Source of the DNA: Flavobacteriaceae bacterium
GTDB taxonomy: Bacteria > Bacteroidota > Bacteroidia > Flavobacteriales > Flavobacteriaceae
Direction: 5' to 3'
Length of the DNA: 64,000 nt
Assembly (NCBI GenBank): GCA_002746415.1
Contig: NVXD01000015.1
Coordinates: forward strand, 303,317 to 367,316
Positions 8,189-16,791 of the stretch are shown piece after piece. Position 1 is the first letter of the stretch. Each line of letters starts with the position of its first letter. The position numbers were made by a program, and so were the translations under genes. A model generated the notes under the pieces. The model was not told the origin of the DNA and ran no database searches. It saw only the letters and a list, made by a program, of their open reading frames with translations.

Positions 8189-10564
8189 ATGATGTTTGAA
8201 AAAGACAGAGAATCACCATTGGTACAATTAGTGAGCTTTAATAAATTATTGAAGCAATATGATGATATGGCTAAGGGAGCTGATAAAATGTTGGCTGCAA
8301 ATGCGCAACTTATTTTGGATGCGCAAGCTCCTTTTCCGGAACTTAGGGAGGGCTTTTCTGATTTATCACTTTTAAAAAAACACAAAGAGGTTATCAACAT
8401 TATTCTTCAGGATACGTTCCCTGATGTGTTGACCAATAATGAAATTAAAACGGCATCGTTGGCTTTTGATGATACCATTTTTAACTCCTCAAGACGGTTT
8501 CAAAAAATATTGGAGAATGCAGGTGGAAAAGGTTTTGAACCAGAAATAAGAAACCTTCCTGACCATGATATGTATGTTGTTGGGTGCACCGTAATTTTAA
8601 ATTTTTATTATGGTTATCAATTAGATTTTAGAAGACCATTTTTTTATGATATTCCAGATGCCAATGGAGTAATGAAGCACTATAGAATTCTTTATAATGC
8701 AGATTTTGTTGAAATAATTCCTACGGAGAAAGCCAAAAAACTGACCAAAGAAGATATAGATGAGTTGATGGATAATTTTGAGAATCTGGAGCTTTGGAAG
8801 GAAAAAATACCTCCCAATAGTTTTATATCCAAAGGTTTTGTGATTTCCAATATGTTTGATGTCACAGCAGAGCATTCCATTTCAGAAATCAAATCAAATT
8901 TAATTACTGGTGGTCAAAAGGGGTACGAAAATTTTATGGAAGGTCTACAAGAAACTTTCAGGTCTTTTTTCAACTTGCCAAACATGCGTGCAGGGTTTGT
9001 TTCCTATGATTCTAGAGAAAACAAATTTGAACGTGTATGTGGAAAACAAATGCAAAGTTTTATCCTTATGGACAAGGATATGGAAGTTTGTGATGAAGCC
9101 TTGTGTCAAGGATCCTATAAAAAATTGATTGAGGATAATACCTATTTTACGATATCAAATGTAGATAAATACTATAAGATGTCCGGTGGAATGGCACCCT
9201 ATAAAGGGTTGAAAGAACAAGGAATTAAAAGCGCCATTTTTGCCCCCATTGCAGATCAAGGAAATTTATTGGGAGTGTTGGAATTGGTTTCAACTAAGGT
9301 CCATGCGCTGAACAGTATAAATGTCAACAAATTGGAGGATGTAATGCCTTACATTGTTTCTGCAGTGCTACGATCCAAAATAGAAGAAGAAAATTTAATC
9401 GATGCCATCATACAGCATGAATGTACTTCTGTTCATCCATCCGTTTCATGGAGGTTTGAAGAAGAAGCTAAAAGATTTATACAGGAAAATGTAGAAGGCA
9501 AACAGCCATCTTTTAAAGAAATAGCTTTTAAGGATGTGCACCCATTATATGGACAGGTTGATATTAAAAACTCATCACGTGCCAGAAATGAAGCAATACA
9601 AACAGATTTGATGATCCAATTGTCAGAAATTAATAATGTTTTGGCTAAGGCATTGGAGAAAAATAAGCTACCCATCTATGAAGAGTTAATATTTCGGATA
9701 AACAATTATATTGACGAAATAAGAGAAGTACTGCTTACCAATAGTGAACAAGCTATTTTTGATTTTGTAAAGGAAGAAATTAAACCTGTTTTTAAGTATT
9801 TAAAAAAATCAGATGAAAATTTAAAAGCGTTAATAGCTGCTTATGAAAAGGGGATAGATGCAAACACTGAATCTTATTATGACCACAGAAGGAATTATGA
9901 TGAGAGTGTTATGCTAATCAATAAAAAAATGGCATCTATCATGGATACGAAACAAGAAGATGCCCAAAAGATGTTTCCCCATTATTTTGAACGTTATAAA
10001 ACTGATGGTGTAGAGCATAATATGTATATAGGGGAATCTATTACGGCTGAAAAAAACTTTAACCCACTTTATTTGAATAATCTTAGATTGTGGCAGTTAC
10101 AAATAATGTGCGATATGGAGAACGCGCATTATAACTTAAAACCAGAGCTTTCTGTGGCTCTTGATGTTACTTCTTTGATTTTGGTATACAACACCTCTTT
10201 GTCCATACGCTTTAGGATGGATGAAAAACGTTTTGATGTGGATGGTACGTATAATGCCCGTTATGAGATTATTAAAAAGCGTATAGATAAATCCCTTGTA
10301 AAAGGGACTCGGGAACGTCTTACTCAAACAGGAAAGATGGTCATAGTATATTCGCAAAAGAAAGATGAGCGAGAGTACTTAAGGTATATTAAATTCTTGA
10401 AGGCCAAAGGATATTTTGGTAATAAGGTAGAAATTCTTGAACTGGAAGGCTTACAAGGTGTATCTGGTTTAAAGGCAATTAGGGTAGACATTTTGTATAA
10501 AAAAGACATGGAACCTGAAAAGACCTATACTTATGAAGATTTAATGGAGGAATTAAAGGCGTAA
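8189..10564 (+). CDS. GAF domain-containing protein, function unknown
   Basis: A 791-residue soluble protein with no signal peptide. A GAF-like domain, a small-molecule-binding sensor fold, can be seen at about residues 245-400, including the phrase SAIFAPIADQGNLLGVLELVS. The N-terminal 240 residues and the C-terminal 390 residues match no family I can name. The centre after the GAF domain is charged and helical (about 430-640). No kinase, cyclase or DNA-binding motif is visible. Large GAF proteins of this layout occur in flavobacteria as uncharacterised proteins. It converges with the HD/DUF5706 gene, with 11 bases between stops. A signalling role is plausible but unproven. Confidence 0.7.
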   Translation: MMFEKDRESPLVQLVSFNKLLKQYDDMAKGADKMLAANAQLILDAQAPFPELREGFSDLSLLKKHKEVINIILQDTFPDVLTNNEIKTASLAFDDTIFNSSRRFQKILENAGGKGFEPEIRNLPDHDMYVVGCTVILNFYYGYQLDFRRPFFYDIPDANGVMKHYRILYNADFVEIIPTEKAKKLTKEDIDELMDNFENLELWKEKIPPNSFISKGFVISNMFDVTAEHSISEIKSNLITGGQKGYENFMEGLQETFRSFFNLPNMRAGFVSYDSRENKFERVCGKQMQSFILMDKDMEVCDEALCQGSYKKLIEDNTYFTISNVDKYYKMSGGMAPYKGLKEQGIKSAIFAPIADQGNLLGVLELVSTKVHALNSINVNKLEDVMPYIVSAVLRSKIEEENLIDAIIQHECTSVHPSVSWRFEEEAKRFIQENVEGKQPSFKEIAFKDVHPLYGQVDIKNSSRARNEAIQTDLMIQLSEINNVLAKALEKNKLPIYEELIFRINNYIDEIREVLLTNSEQAIFDFVKEEIKPVFKYLKKSDENLKALIAAYEKGIDANTESYYDHRRNYDESVMLINKKMASIMDTKQEDAQKMFPHYFERYKTDGVEHNMYIGESITAEKNFNPLYLNNLRLWQLQIMCDMENAHYNLKPELSVALDVTSLILVYNTSLSIRFRMDEKRFDVDGTYNARYEIIKKRIDKSLVKGTRERLTQTGKMVIVYSQKKDEREYLRYIKFLKAKGYFGNKVEILELEGLQGVSGLKAIRVDILYKKDMEPEKTYTYEDLMEELKA

Positions 10565-10575
10565 TGTTTTTATAA

Positions 10576-11760
10576 TTACACCCTATCTGGTCCAAAAAAC
10601 TTAAATGCAATTCCAAAGGCTATTACAGAAACAACCATACCTATCATAAAGATAGTATAGGTCCATCGTAATATTTTATATTTCCTGTTTAGTACTAGCC
10701 CTAAAAAATATAAATCTTTAGTTAAGGAATTGTACATATATTCTTTGTCTTTTATTAACTCCTGAATGGCCCATTGATAATCATTTAAACTCATTTTGTG
10801 GAAATTTCCAAAAAATAAAAGATTTACCTTTTTGTTTTTTACATCCTCTTTGGTAAACTCGCCGCTTGTAACATTGGGTCTGGTTGCCAATATTGCCATA
10901 ACCATGGATACAACACTAAAGATTATAAATATTACGGTAGGATAAACAAGGTACTTATTAGAAGGGTTATCTAATTTCGGAATAAGATTAGACAGCGCCA
11001 AGGAGATGATAATTGCATTTACAGACAGCAAAATATTGGCCTTGGTATCAGCAATATTACTCAGCGTGATGTGATTTTTTAAGGTGACCCTAAACAAGGT
11101 TTGTATCCCTCTATCCGGGCTTTCATTTTTATATTTTGCTTTTAGAGCTTCCTTTTTTGCTATTTTTTTCTCTTTGCTATCCTGTGTCAATTTCTTAAGA
11201 TTTTTTTCTTTCATAGGTTGCCAATGCTCCTTAGCGTAATCTGTATAAAAATGATGTTCTTTTTTAAACATCTTAATGTTTTCATCACGCCATTCATTAT
11301 CAGAGTAGGACGCCAATCCCAACTGAGTTAGTTCTTTTTTGAGCTCGCCTGCAGTTTCTAAGTAACTTTTTTGCCCAAAATGTGAACAATCTGCATCTCT
11401 TAAGATTTTTTCTCCTTGATTTGTAGGTTCATAATGTCTTTTTGTTGCTTTGATTAAAGCGCAAACCTTCTCGATGGTTTTTTTATCTAAATTATTTTTC
11501 TCCAAAAATTCACTTGCAATTGCACAACTTTCATTTTCATGTTCAATAGCACTTACAGTATAACCAGTATCATGAAACCAAGCAGCCAATAACAGTGCTT
11601 CGCTATCTTTGGAAATAAGTCCATGAACATCAATTAATTCTTTAGTACTTTTAACAACACGTTCTGTATGTCGTAAATTGTGATAGAGATAGTTGGCATT
11701 TAATTGTTTGTTCAACAAATTGACAACGTAATTTTTAGTTTTTTCAATTATTTCTGACAT
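10576..11760 (-). CDS. HD phosphohydrolase fused to Pycsar-effector-like membrane domain (DUF5706)
   Basis: A 394-residue two-part protein. Residues 20-150 form an HD domain with ligands His27/His31, His63-Asp64 (WFHDTGY) and Asp122/Asp124. Such domains hydrolyse nucleotide phosphoesters. Residues 150-215 are a lysine-rich linker. The C-terminal part has three predicted membrane helices, at about 243-262, 272-295 and 363-386, and the SNIADTKANILLSVNAI segment typical of DUF5706, the family named as a Pycsar anti-phage effector. In Pycsar defence a cUMP/cCMP cyclase activates a membrane effector. No cyclase gene lies next to this one. The HD part could degrade a cyclic nucleotide, making this a self-limiting or housekeeping relative (inference). 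Confidence 0.82.
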   Translation of the reverse strand: MSEIIEKTKNYVVNLLNKQLNANYLYHNLRHTERVVKSTKELIDVHGLISKDSEALLLAAWFHDTGYTVSAIEHENESCAIASEFLEKNNLDKKTIEKVCALIKATKRHYEPTNQGEKILRDADCSHFGQKSYLETAGELKKELTQLGLASYSDNEWRDENIKMFKKEHHFYTDYAKEHWQPMKEKNLKKLTQDSKEKKIAKKEALKAKYKNESPDRGIQTLFRVTLKNHITLSNIADTKANILLSVNAIIISLALSNLIPKLDNPSNKYLVYPTVIFIIFSVVSMVMAILATRPNVTSGEFTKEDVKNKKVNLLFFGNFHKMSLNDYQWAIQELIKDKEYMYNSLTKDLYFLGLVLNRKYKILRWTYTIFMIGMVVSVIAFGIAFKFFGPDRV

Positions 11761-11813
11761 TATACGAGCTTAAAAGTTTCCAAATTACAAAATTTTATAC
11801 TGAAGAACTTTAT

Positions 11814-14800
11814 ATGAATAAATATTACCTAGTCGTTTTAATAGTTTCATTCCTTACATCTTGTGCTACCTATACGCCAAAATATAAGGATTTGACACAG
11901 ACGAAAAGTATAACGACTGGTAAAGAAGTGTCCCATACCTTTTATTTAATAGGTGATGCAGGCTTGTCTCCAATGGGTGAAATGAATCCAGTACTAAAGG
12001 CTTTTAAAAATAAACTAGGAGAAGCAGATGAAAATAGTACAGCTATTTTTTTAGGAGACAATATTTATCCAGCTGGATTTCCAAACAAGAAAAATCATCC
12101 AGAAAAGCATCTTGAGGCTAAAAATCACTTAGATGCGCAGCTACAAGCTTTAGACGGATATAAAGGGAATCCTATTTTTATTCCAGGCAATCATGATTGG
12201 TATAGTGATGGACTAAAGGGACTGGAACGGGAAGAAAAGTACATTCAGAAAAAGTTAGGCAGTAAGAAGGTTTTTTTTCCTGAAAATGGATGCCCAATTG
12301 AAAAAATAGATATTAATGACGAAATAGTAGTTCTTGCCGTGGACACAGAATGGTATTTAGTCAATTGGGACAAACACCCAACTATAAATGATGGTTGTGA
12401 AATAAAAGACAGGGAAAAATTCTTTGAAGAGATAGAGGGCCTTATCAAAAAAAATGCGGGGAAAACAATTATTATTGCACTACATCATCCGATGTTTAGT
12501 TATGGAACACATGGAGGGCAATTTTCTTTAAAAGAACAATTTTATATTGGTCATAACAGTAAAATTCCGTTGCCATTCTTGGGAACTTTTGTCAATCTAT
12601 TACGCAAGACTACAGGAGCTTCTATAGAGGATTTAAACAACAAAAAATATAGAGCGCTTAGAAAACGTTTGGTGACCTTGGCCCAATATTCAGAAAAAGT
12701 GATTTTCACTTCTGGGCATGAACATAGTTTGCAATATATAGTTGAGGAAAATACACCACAAATTATTAGTGGTGGTGGAGCTAAAGATGGTGCAACCCGA
12801 CTAATGAATGGAAGTATGTTTTCAACTGGAAGTATGGGGTATGCTGTTTTAGAGGTATATAAAGATGGTTCTTCTCAAGTCGATTTTTATGGCGTAAATG
12901 ATGAAGATGATGAGCAACATTTATTTGCTACGGAAGTATTGCCATCAAACAAGAAAGAAGATTATGGAACCTATAAAACGGATTTTCCAGCCAATATAAA
13001 AGCAGCTATTTATACTCGGGGAGAAGTAACAAAAAGCAAGTTCCACAAATCCGTCTGGGGTGACCGCTATAGAAAGTATTATGGCACAATGGTAAATGCT
13101 CCAACAGTTCGTTTAGACACCTTGTATGGAGGATTGACTCCAGTAAGAAAAGGTGGAGGACATCAATCCAAATCGTTGCGATTAATAGATAAGAATGGGA
13201 AACAATATGTGATGCGTGCCTTGCGTAAAAGTGCAGAGCTTTATTTACAGGCAATGGCATTTAAGGAGCAGTATATTGTAGGCGATTTTGATGATACCTA
13301 TACAGAGAAAGTATTACTAGATTTTTATACGGGATCCCACCCATATGCTCCTTTTACTATCGGTACTCTTTCGGATGCAGTTGACATTTATCACACCAAT
13401 CCCATTTTGTTCTATGTTCCCAAGCAAGATGCTTTGAAAAGTTATAACCTAAATTTTGGAGATGAACTTTATATGATAGAAGAACATGTTTCAGATGGGC
13501 ACAATGACCTTGAAAGTTTTGGATATACTAAGGAGATTGAAAGCACTGATGATTTATTAAAAAAGCTAAGAAAGGACGAAAAGTATTCAGTTGATAAAAC
13601 AGCTTACGTAAGAGCTAGATTGTTTGATATGATGATAGGAGATTGGGATAGACATACTGATCAATGGCGTTGGGCGGCAACAAAAAATGAATCTGGAGAG
13701 GTTATTTACAAGCCGATTCCCAGAGATAGAGACCAAGCATTTTCCATTATGGGAGACGGAGCGTTTATGGGGTTTGCATCCAGAGTAATTCCTGGATTGC
13801 GTTTAATGGAGGGATTTACAGAAGAAATTAGAAGTGTAAAAGGTTTTAATTCGTCGCCCAAAACATTTGCCTTGGATATGGTTATTATGCCAGAAACCAC
13901 ACTAGCACTATGGGAAGAGCAGACAGCATATATTCAGCAGCATATTACCTCAGAGGTGATTGATCTTGCATTTGAAAAATTCCCGGAGGAGGTTAGAGAT
14001 GAAACTGTTACGGCTATCAAGAAGGTCCTTTTGGCAAGAAAAAATAAATTATTGCAAACCGCAAGTGAATATTATGGCATTATAAACAAGTACAGCGTGG
14101 TAACAGGAACGGATAAAGATGATTATTTTGAAATAGTTACTGCTTCCGATGGGAAAAAAGAGGTGACCGTTTATAGAATAAAGAATGGCAAGAAGGGCGC
14201 GATTATCTTCAATAAAATTTATGACAGAGAACATACCAAGGAGATCTGGATCTATGGATTGGATGATGATGATGTGTTTGATGTTTTGAGTACAGACAAT
14301 ACAATTAAAATTAGATTAATTGGAGGTCAAAACAATGATGTTTACAAAGTGAAACAGGGTAAAGGAGTGCACATCTATGATTTTAAATCAAAGAAGAACA
14401 CTTTTGATGAGGCTGTCAATGCCAAAATCCACAGGACAGATGACTATGAAACCAATACCTACCAATTTAATAAAATAAAGAATAGTGTAAACCAGCTGAT
14501 TCCATCCATTGGTTCTAATCCAGATGATGGGTTTAAGATAGGACTGACTGATATTTATATACATAACGGATTTAAGCAAAATCCATTTACCCAACAGCAT
14601 ACATTTAATGCAGCCTTCTATTTTGCTACAAAGGGGTTTGAATTTGGGTATAAAGGGGAGTTTGCCAATGTGCTTGAAAATTGGAATTTGGAATTGGCGG
14701 CAAGATTTACAAGCTCCAATTTTAGTATCAACTTTTTTGGTTTGGGTAATGAGACTATAAATCTGGAAGATGCTTTGGGAATGGATTATAACCGAGTAAA

Positions 14801-15524
14801 AACAGAGATGAAAAAAATTGCCCCATCCTTGGTATGGAGAGGGGATTTGGGAGCAAAATTCCGAGCAGGTGTTTCCTATGAGGATGTTGAGGTAGAAGAA
14901 ACTGTGGATAGGTTTGTCAATACTTTTTATGTGCAAAATGGGGAAGAAAGTTCAAAGAGCTTTTTTGGAGTGGATGCCGAATATACCTATGCAAATAGAG
15001 ATAATGAAGCTTTTCCTACCATGGGCATGGCAACATCACTACATGTAGGGTATAAGACCAATGTTAGTGGGACAGGGGAAAGTTTTGGCTTTATAGTTCC
15101 CAGTTTTGAGTTCAATTATAAATTAAACGCTAGTGGTAGATTGGTTTTGGCAAGCAAACTTAAAGGGCATTTTAAAATTGGCGATGGATTTGAATTTTAT
15201 CAAGCTGCTAGTATTGGCGGAGATAATGGATTAAGAGGATTTAGATTTCAAAGGTTTAGTGGTAAAAAGGCCTATTATCAGAACACAGATATTAGGTATA
15301 GTTTTAGTAAGATGAGAACTGGCATTTTACCTGTTTCAGTCGGTATTTATGGCGGTTATGATTATGGAAGAGTATGGTTGTCTGGCGAAGATTCCGATAC
15401 ATGGCATACTTCGTACGGTGGCGGATTTTTCTTAAATGCATCAAATATTATGACTGCTAGAATATCGTATTTTGATTGTTCTGACGGGCCTAGGATTGCC
15501 TTTGGAGTTGGATTTGGCTTTTAA
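11814..15524 (+). CDS. Metallophosphoesterase lipoprotein with C-terminal outer-membrane beta-barrel
   Basis: A 1236-residue envelope protein. A lipoprotein signal ends at FLTSC (Cys17). Residues 45-380 form a calcineurin-like phosphoesterase with GDAG, GDNIYP, GNHDWYSDG, ALHHP and GHEH motifs, all metal ligands intact. Residues 400-850 are a region of unknown type. Residues 900-1236 look like a surface-antigen (Omp85/BamA-like) barrel: alternating strands, GLRGFRFQRFSGKKAYY near 1140, and a terminal Phe, as barrels inserted by BAM have. The protein would place a phosphatase at the outer membrane. Substrate unknown. Its 53-base gap to the HD/DUF5706 gene is divergent, so the two may share a control region. 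Confidence 0.8.
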   Translation: MNKYYLVVLIVSFLTSCATYTPKYKDLTQTKSITTGKEVSHTFYLIGDAGLSPMGEMNPVLKAFKNKLGEADENSTAIFLGDNIYPAGFPNKKNHPEKHLEAKNHLDAQLQALDGYKGNPIFIPGNHDWYSDGLKGLEREEKYIQKKLGSKKVFFPENGCPIEKIDINDEIVVLAVDTEWYLVNWDKHPTINDGCEIKDREKFFEEIEGLIKKNAGKTIIIALHHPMFSYGTHGGQFSLKEQFYIGHNSKIPLPFLGTFVNLLRKTTGASIEDLNNKKYRALRKRLVTLAQYSEKVIFTSGHEHSLQYIVEENTPQIISGGGAKDGATRLMNGSMFSTGSMGYAVLEVYKDGSSQVDFYGVNDEDDEQHLFATEVLPSNKKEDYGTYKTDFPANIKAAIYTRGEVTKSKFHKSVWGDRYRKYYGTMVNAPTVRLDTLYGGLTPVRKGGGHQSKSLRLIDKNGKQYVMRALRKSAELYLQAMAFKEQYIVGDFDDTYTEKVLLDFYTGSHPYAPFTIGTLSDAVDIYHTNPILFYVPKQDALKSYNLNFGDELYMIEEHVSDGHNDLESFGYTKEIESTDDLLKKLRKDEKYSVDKTAYVRARLFDMMIGDWDRHTDQWRWAATKNESGEVIYKPIPRDRDQAFSIMGDGAFMGFASRVIPGLRLMEGFTEEIRSVKGFNSSPKTFALDMVIMPETTLALWEEQTAYIQQHITSEVIDLAFEKFPEEVRDETVTAIKKVLLARKNKLLQTASEYYGIINKYSVVTGTDKDDYFEIVTASDGKKEVTVYRIKNGKKGAIIFNKIYDREHTKEIWIYGLDDDDVFDVLSTDNTIKIRLIGGQNNDVYKVKQGKGVHIYDFKSKKNTFDEAVNAKIHRTDDYETNTYQFNKIKNSVNQLIPSIGSNPDDGFKIGLTDIYIHNGFKQNPFTQQHTFNAAFYFATKGFEFGYKGEFANVLENWNLELAARFTSSNFSINFFGLGNETINLEDALGMDYNRVKTEMKKIAPSLVWRGDLGAKFRAGVSYEDVEVEETVDRFVNTFYVQNGEESSKSFFGVDAEYTYANRDNEAFPTMGMATSLHVGYKTNVSGTGESFGFIVPSFEFNYKLNASGRLVLASKLKGHFKIGDGFEFYQAASIGGDNGLRGFRFQRFSGKKAYYQNTDIRYSFSKMRTGILPVSVGIYGGYDYGRVWLSGEDSDTWHTSYGGGFFLNASNIMTARISYFDCSDGPRIAFGVGFGF

Positions 15525-15529
15525 TACTT

Positions 15530-15952
15530 CTATCTAATATTTTCATCTGTAATATCATAAGTGTATTCATCATGATTTTTGGTCACACTTTTCACAGTCC
15601 AATAGTCTTGGATGTCATAAATATTTTTACCAGCATTGGCTTCCTTATATACCTTTAAGATATCATCGGTGGTGTTGGTGATGTATATGGAATCGAAATC
15701 CTTAAGAGTTGTTAATCTAGCTAGACCTATTCCATTACCTGCTTCTATTCTTTTGTAATTTTTACTTGTTCCAGATTTTATACTTAAAATTTCTGTGTTG
15801 CTCGATAATTCAGATAGTACAGAATTACTTGCGAAATGTAATTTTAAATCCATATCAGTACTATTTGTAATTACTGCATCAAAAGATTCTGAAGTATCAC
15901 AACTATTAAATATAGATACAATCAATAAGGGTGTCAACAATATTTTTTTCAC
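15530..15952 (-). CDS. Small lipoprotein, paralogue 3 of a tandem triplet
   Basis: About 140 residues, function unknown. The GTG at 15952 is chosen as start because GTG-AAA-AAA-ATA-TTG aligns base for base with the ATG start of the paralogue at 16782, and it clears the upstream stop at 15963. An ATG at 15979 would overlap the previous gene. A lipoprotein signal ends in FNSC. The C-terminal 60 residues (DSIYITNTTDDILKVYK... to the end) are almost identical to those of the 16363-16782 gene, while the N-terminal half has diverged. It is the last gene of the metallopeptidase operon, 10 bases after the middle paralogue, and converges with the barrel gene. Confidence 0.72.
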   Translation of the reverse strand: MKKILLTPLLIVSIFNSCDTSESFDAVITNSTDMDLKLHFASNSVLSELSSNTEILSIKSGTSKNYKRIEAGNGIGLARLTTLKDFDSIYITNTTDDILKVYKEANAGKNIYDIQDYWTVKSVTKNHDEYTYDITDENIR

Positions 15953-15962
15953 ACCAATAGTG

Positions 15963-16354
15963 TTACTTAATATCTTCATTTGTAATATTGAATATCCATT
16001 CTTCATTTTCATCAACAGAACTATACACCCAATATTTAATGTTGTAAATATCTTTTCCGATTTCTCGGTCATCTCCATTATCGTTAATGTAGCCTAAATG
16101 AGAATCCGGACGAGACCATTTAAGCTTAGTAGTATTTGTTTTTTTATTAAAATGGAGTCATAACTTCCAATAAGCCCAAAATCCCCTCCAATTGCATTAA
16201 TATTAAATATTAATTTGGATTTACCATGTATAATTAGTTCTAAATTTTCTGCACTATCATTTCTTACTATTAATGATTTCTCAGATGTAGGATCACAAGA
16301 AACGAATACAACACAGAATAGCAAGAAATAAATAATTTTAATATTCATAATCAT
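15963..16354 (-). pseudogene. Small lipoprotein, paralogue 2 of the triplet, frameshifted
   Basis: The N-terminal part reads from the ATG at 16354 (or 16348) through a lipoprotein signal ending VSC-DPTSEKS and stops at 16094. The second half continues in another frame as TNTTKLKWSRPDS, then NIYNIKYWVYSSVDE and finally ITNEDIK with a stop at 15963. This matches the paralogues' NTTDD, NIYDIKNYW and ITNEDLD positions. The switch falls at a run of seven A on the coding strand (16139-16145). One extra A restores a reading frame of about 130 residues. The copy is more diverged than the other two. It may be a true pseudogene, a phase-variable tract, transcriptional slippage or a sequencing error. 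Confidence 0.75.
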
Positions 16355-16362
16355 CAAATGTT

Positions 16363-16782
16363 TTAATCAAGATCTTCATTTGTAATTTCATAAGTGTATT
16401 CATCATGGTTTTTTGTCACACTTTTCACGGTCCAATAGTTTTTGATGTCATAAATATTTTTACCAGCATTGGCTGCCTTATATACCTTTAATATATCATC
16501 GGTGGTATTGGTGATGTAAATGGAATCGAAATTAGTTAGAGATAGTTTAACACGTGAGGTAGGGGAAAATATACTCATTTCTGGGTAATTTTCCCTTTCT
16601 CCTGATTTAATGTTAAGAGTTTCAGTATTATCAGGTATTCCCAATAAAATTTGTGCACTTACAAAGTGAACTTTTAGATTAGTATTGGTGCTGTTCTTAA
16701 TAAAAACATCTAATGATTCCTGGGGGTCACATGCAGTAAACAGACCTAGAAGTATCAAATACACTAACAATATTTTTTTCAT
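16363..16782 (-). CDS. Small lipoprotein, paralogue 1 of a tandem triplet
   Basis: A 139-residue predicted lipoprotein: MKKILLVYLILLGLFTAC, then CDPQESLDV. The rest looks like an all-beta domain ending with DSIYITNTTDDILKVYK, NIYDIKNYW and ITNEDLD. It starts 9 bases after the stop of the metallopeptidase gene and ends 8 bases before the middle paralogue, so the four genes are almost certainly one transcript. No family name is recognised. Partner, inhibitor or immunity-like roles beside a secreted peptidase are guesses based only on the operon. Confidence 0.75.
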   Translation of the reverse strand: MKKILLVYLILLGLFTACDPQESLDVFIKNSTNTNLKVHFVSAQILLGIPDNTETLNIKSGERENYPEMSIFSPTSRVKLSLTNFDSIYITNTTDDILKVYKAANAGKNIYDIKNYWTVKSVTKNHDEYTYEITNEDLD

Positions 16783-16791
16783 TTTTTCATT

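Noticed and set aside
10576..11760. A complete Pycsar defence operon
   Set aside because: No cyclase gene is adjacent on either side; neighbours are a GAF protein and a phosphoesterase-barrel protein.
16094..16354. The middle lipoprotein as a complete short gene of about 86 residues
   Set aside because: The continuation of the family sequence in the other frame down to 15963 shows that it is a frameshifted longer gene.
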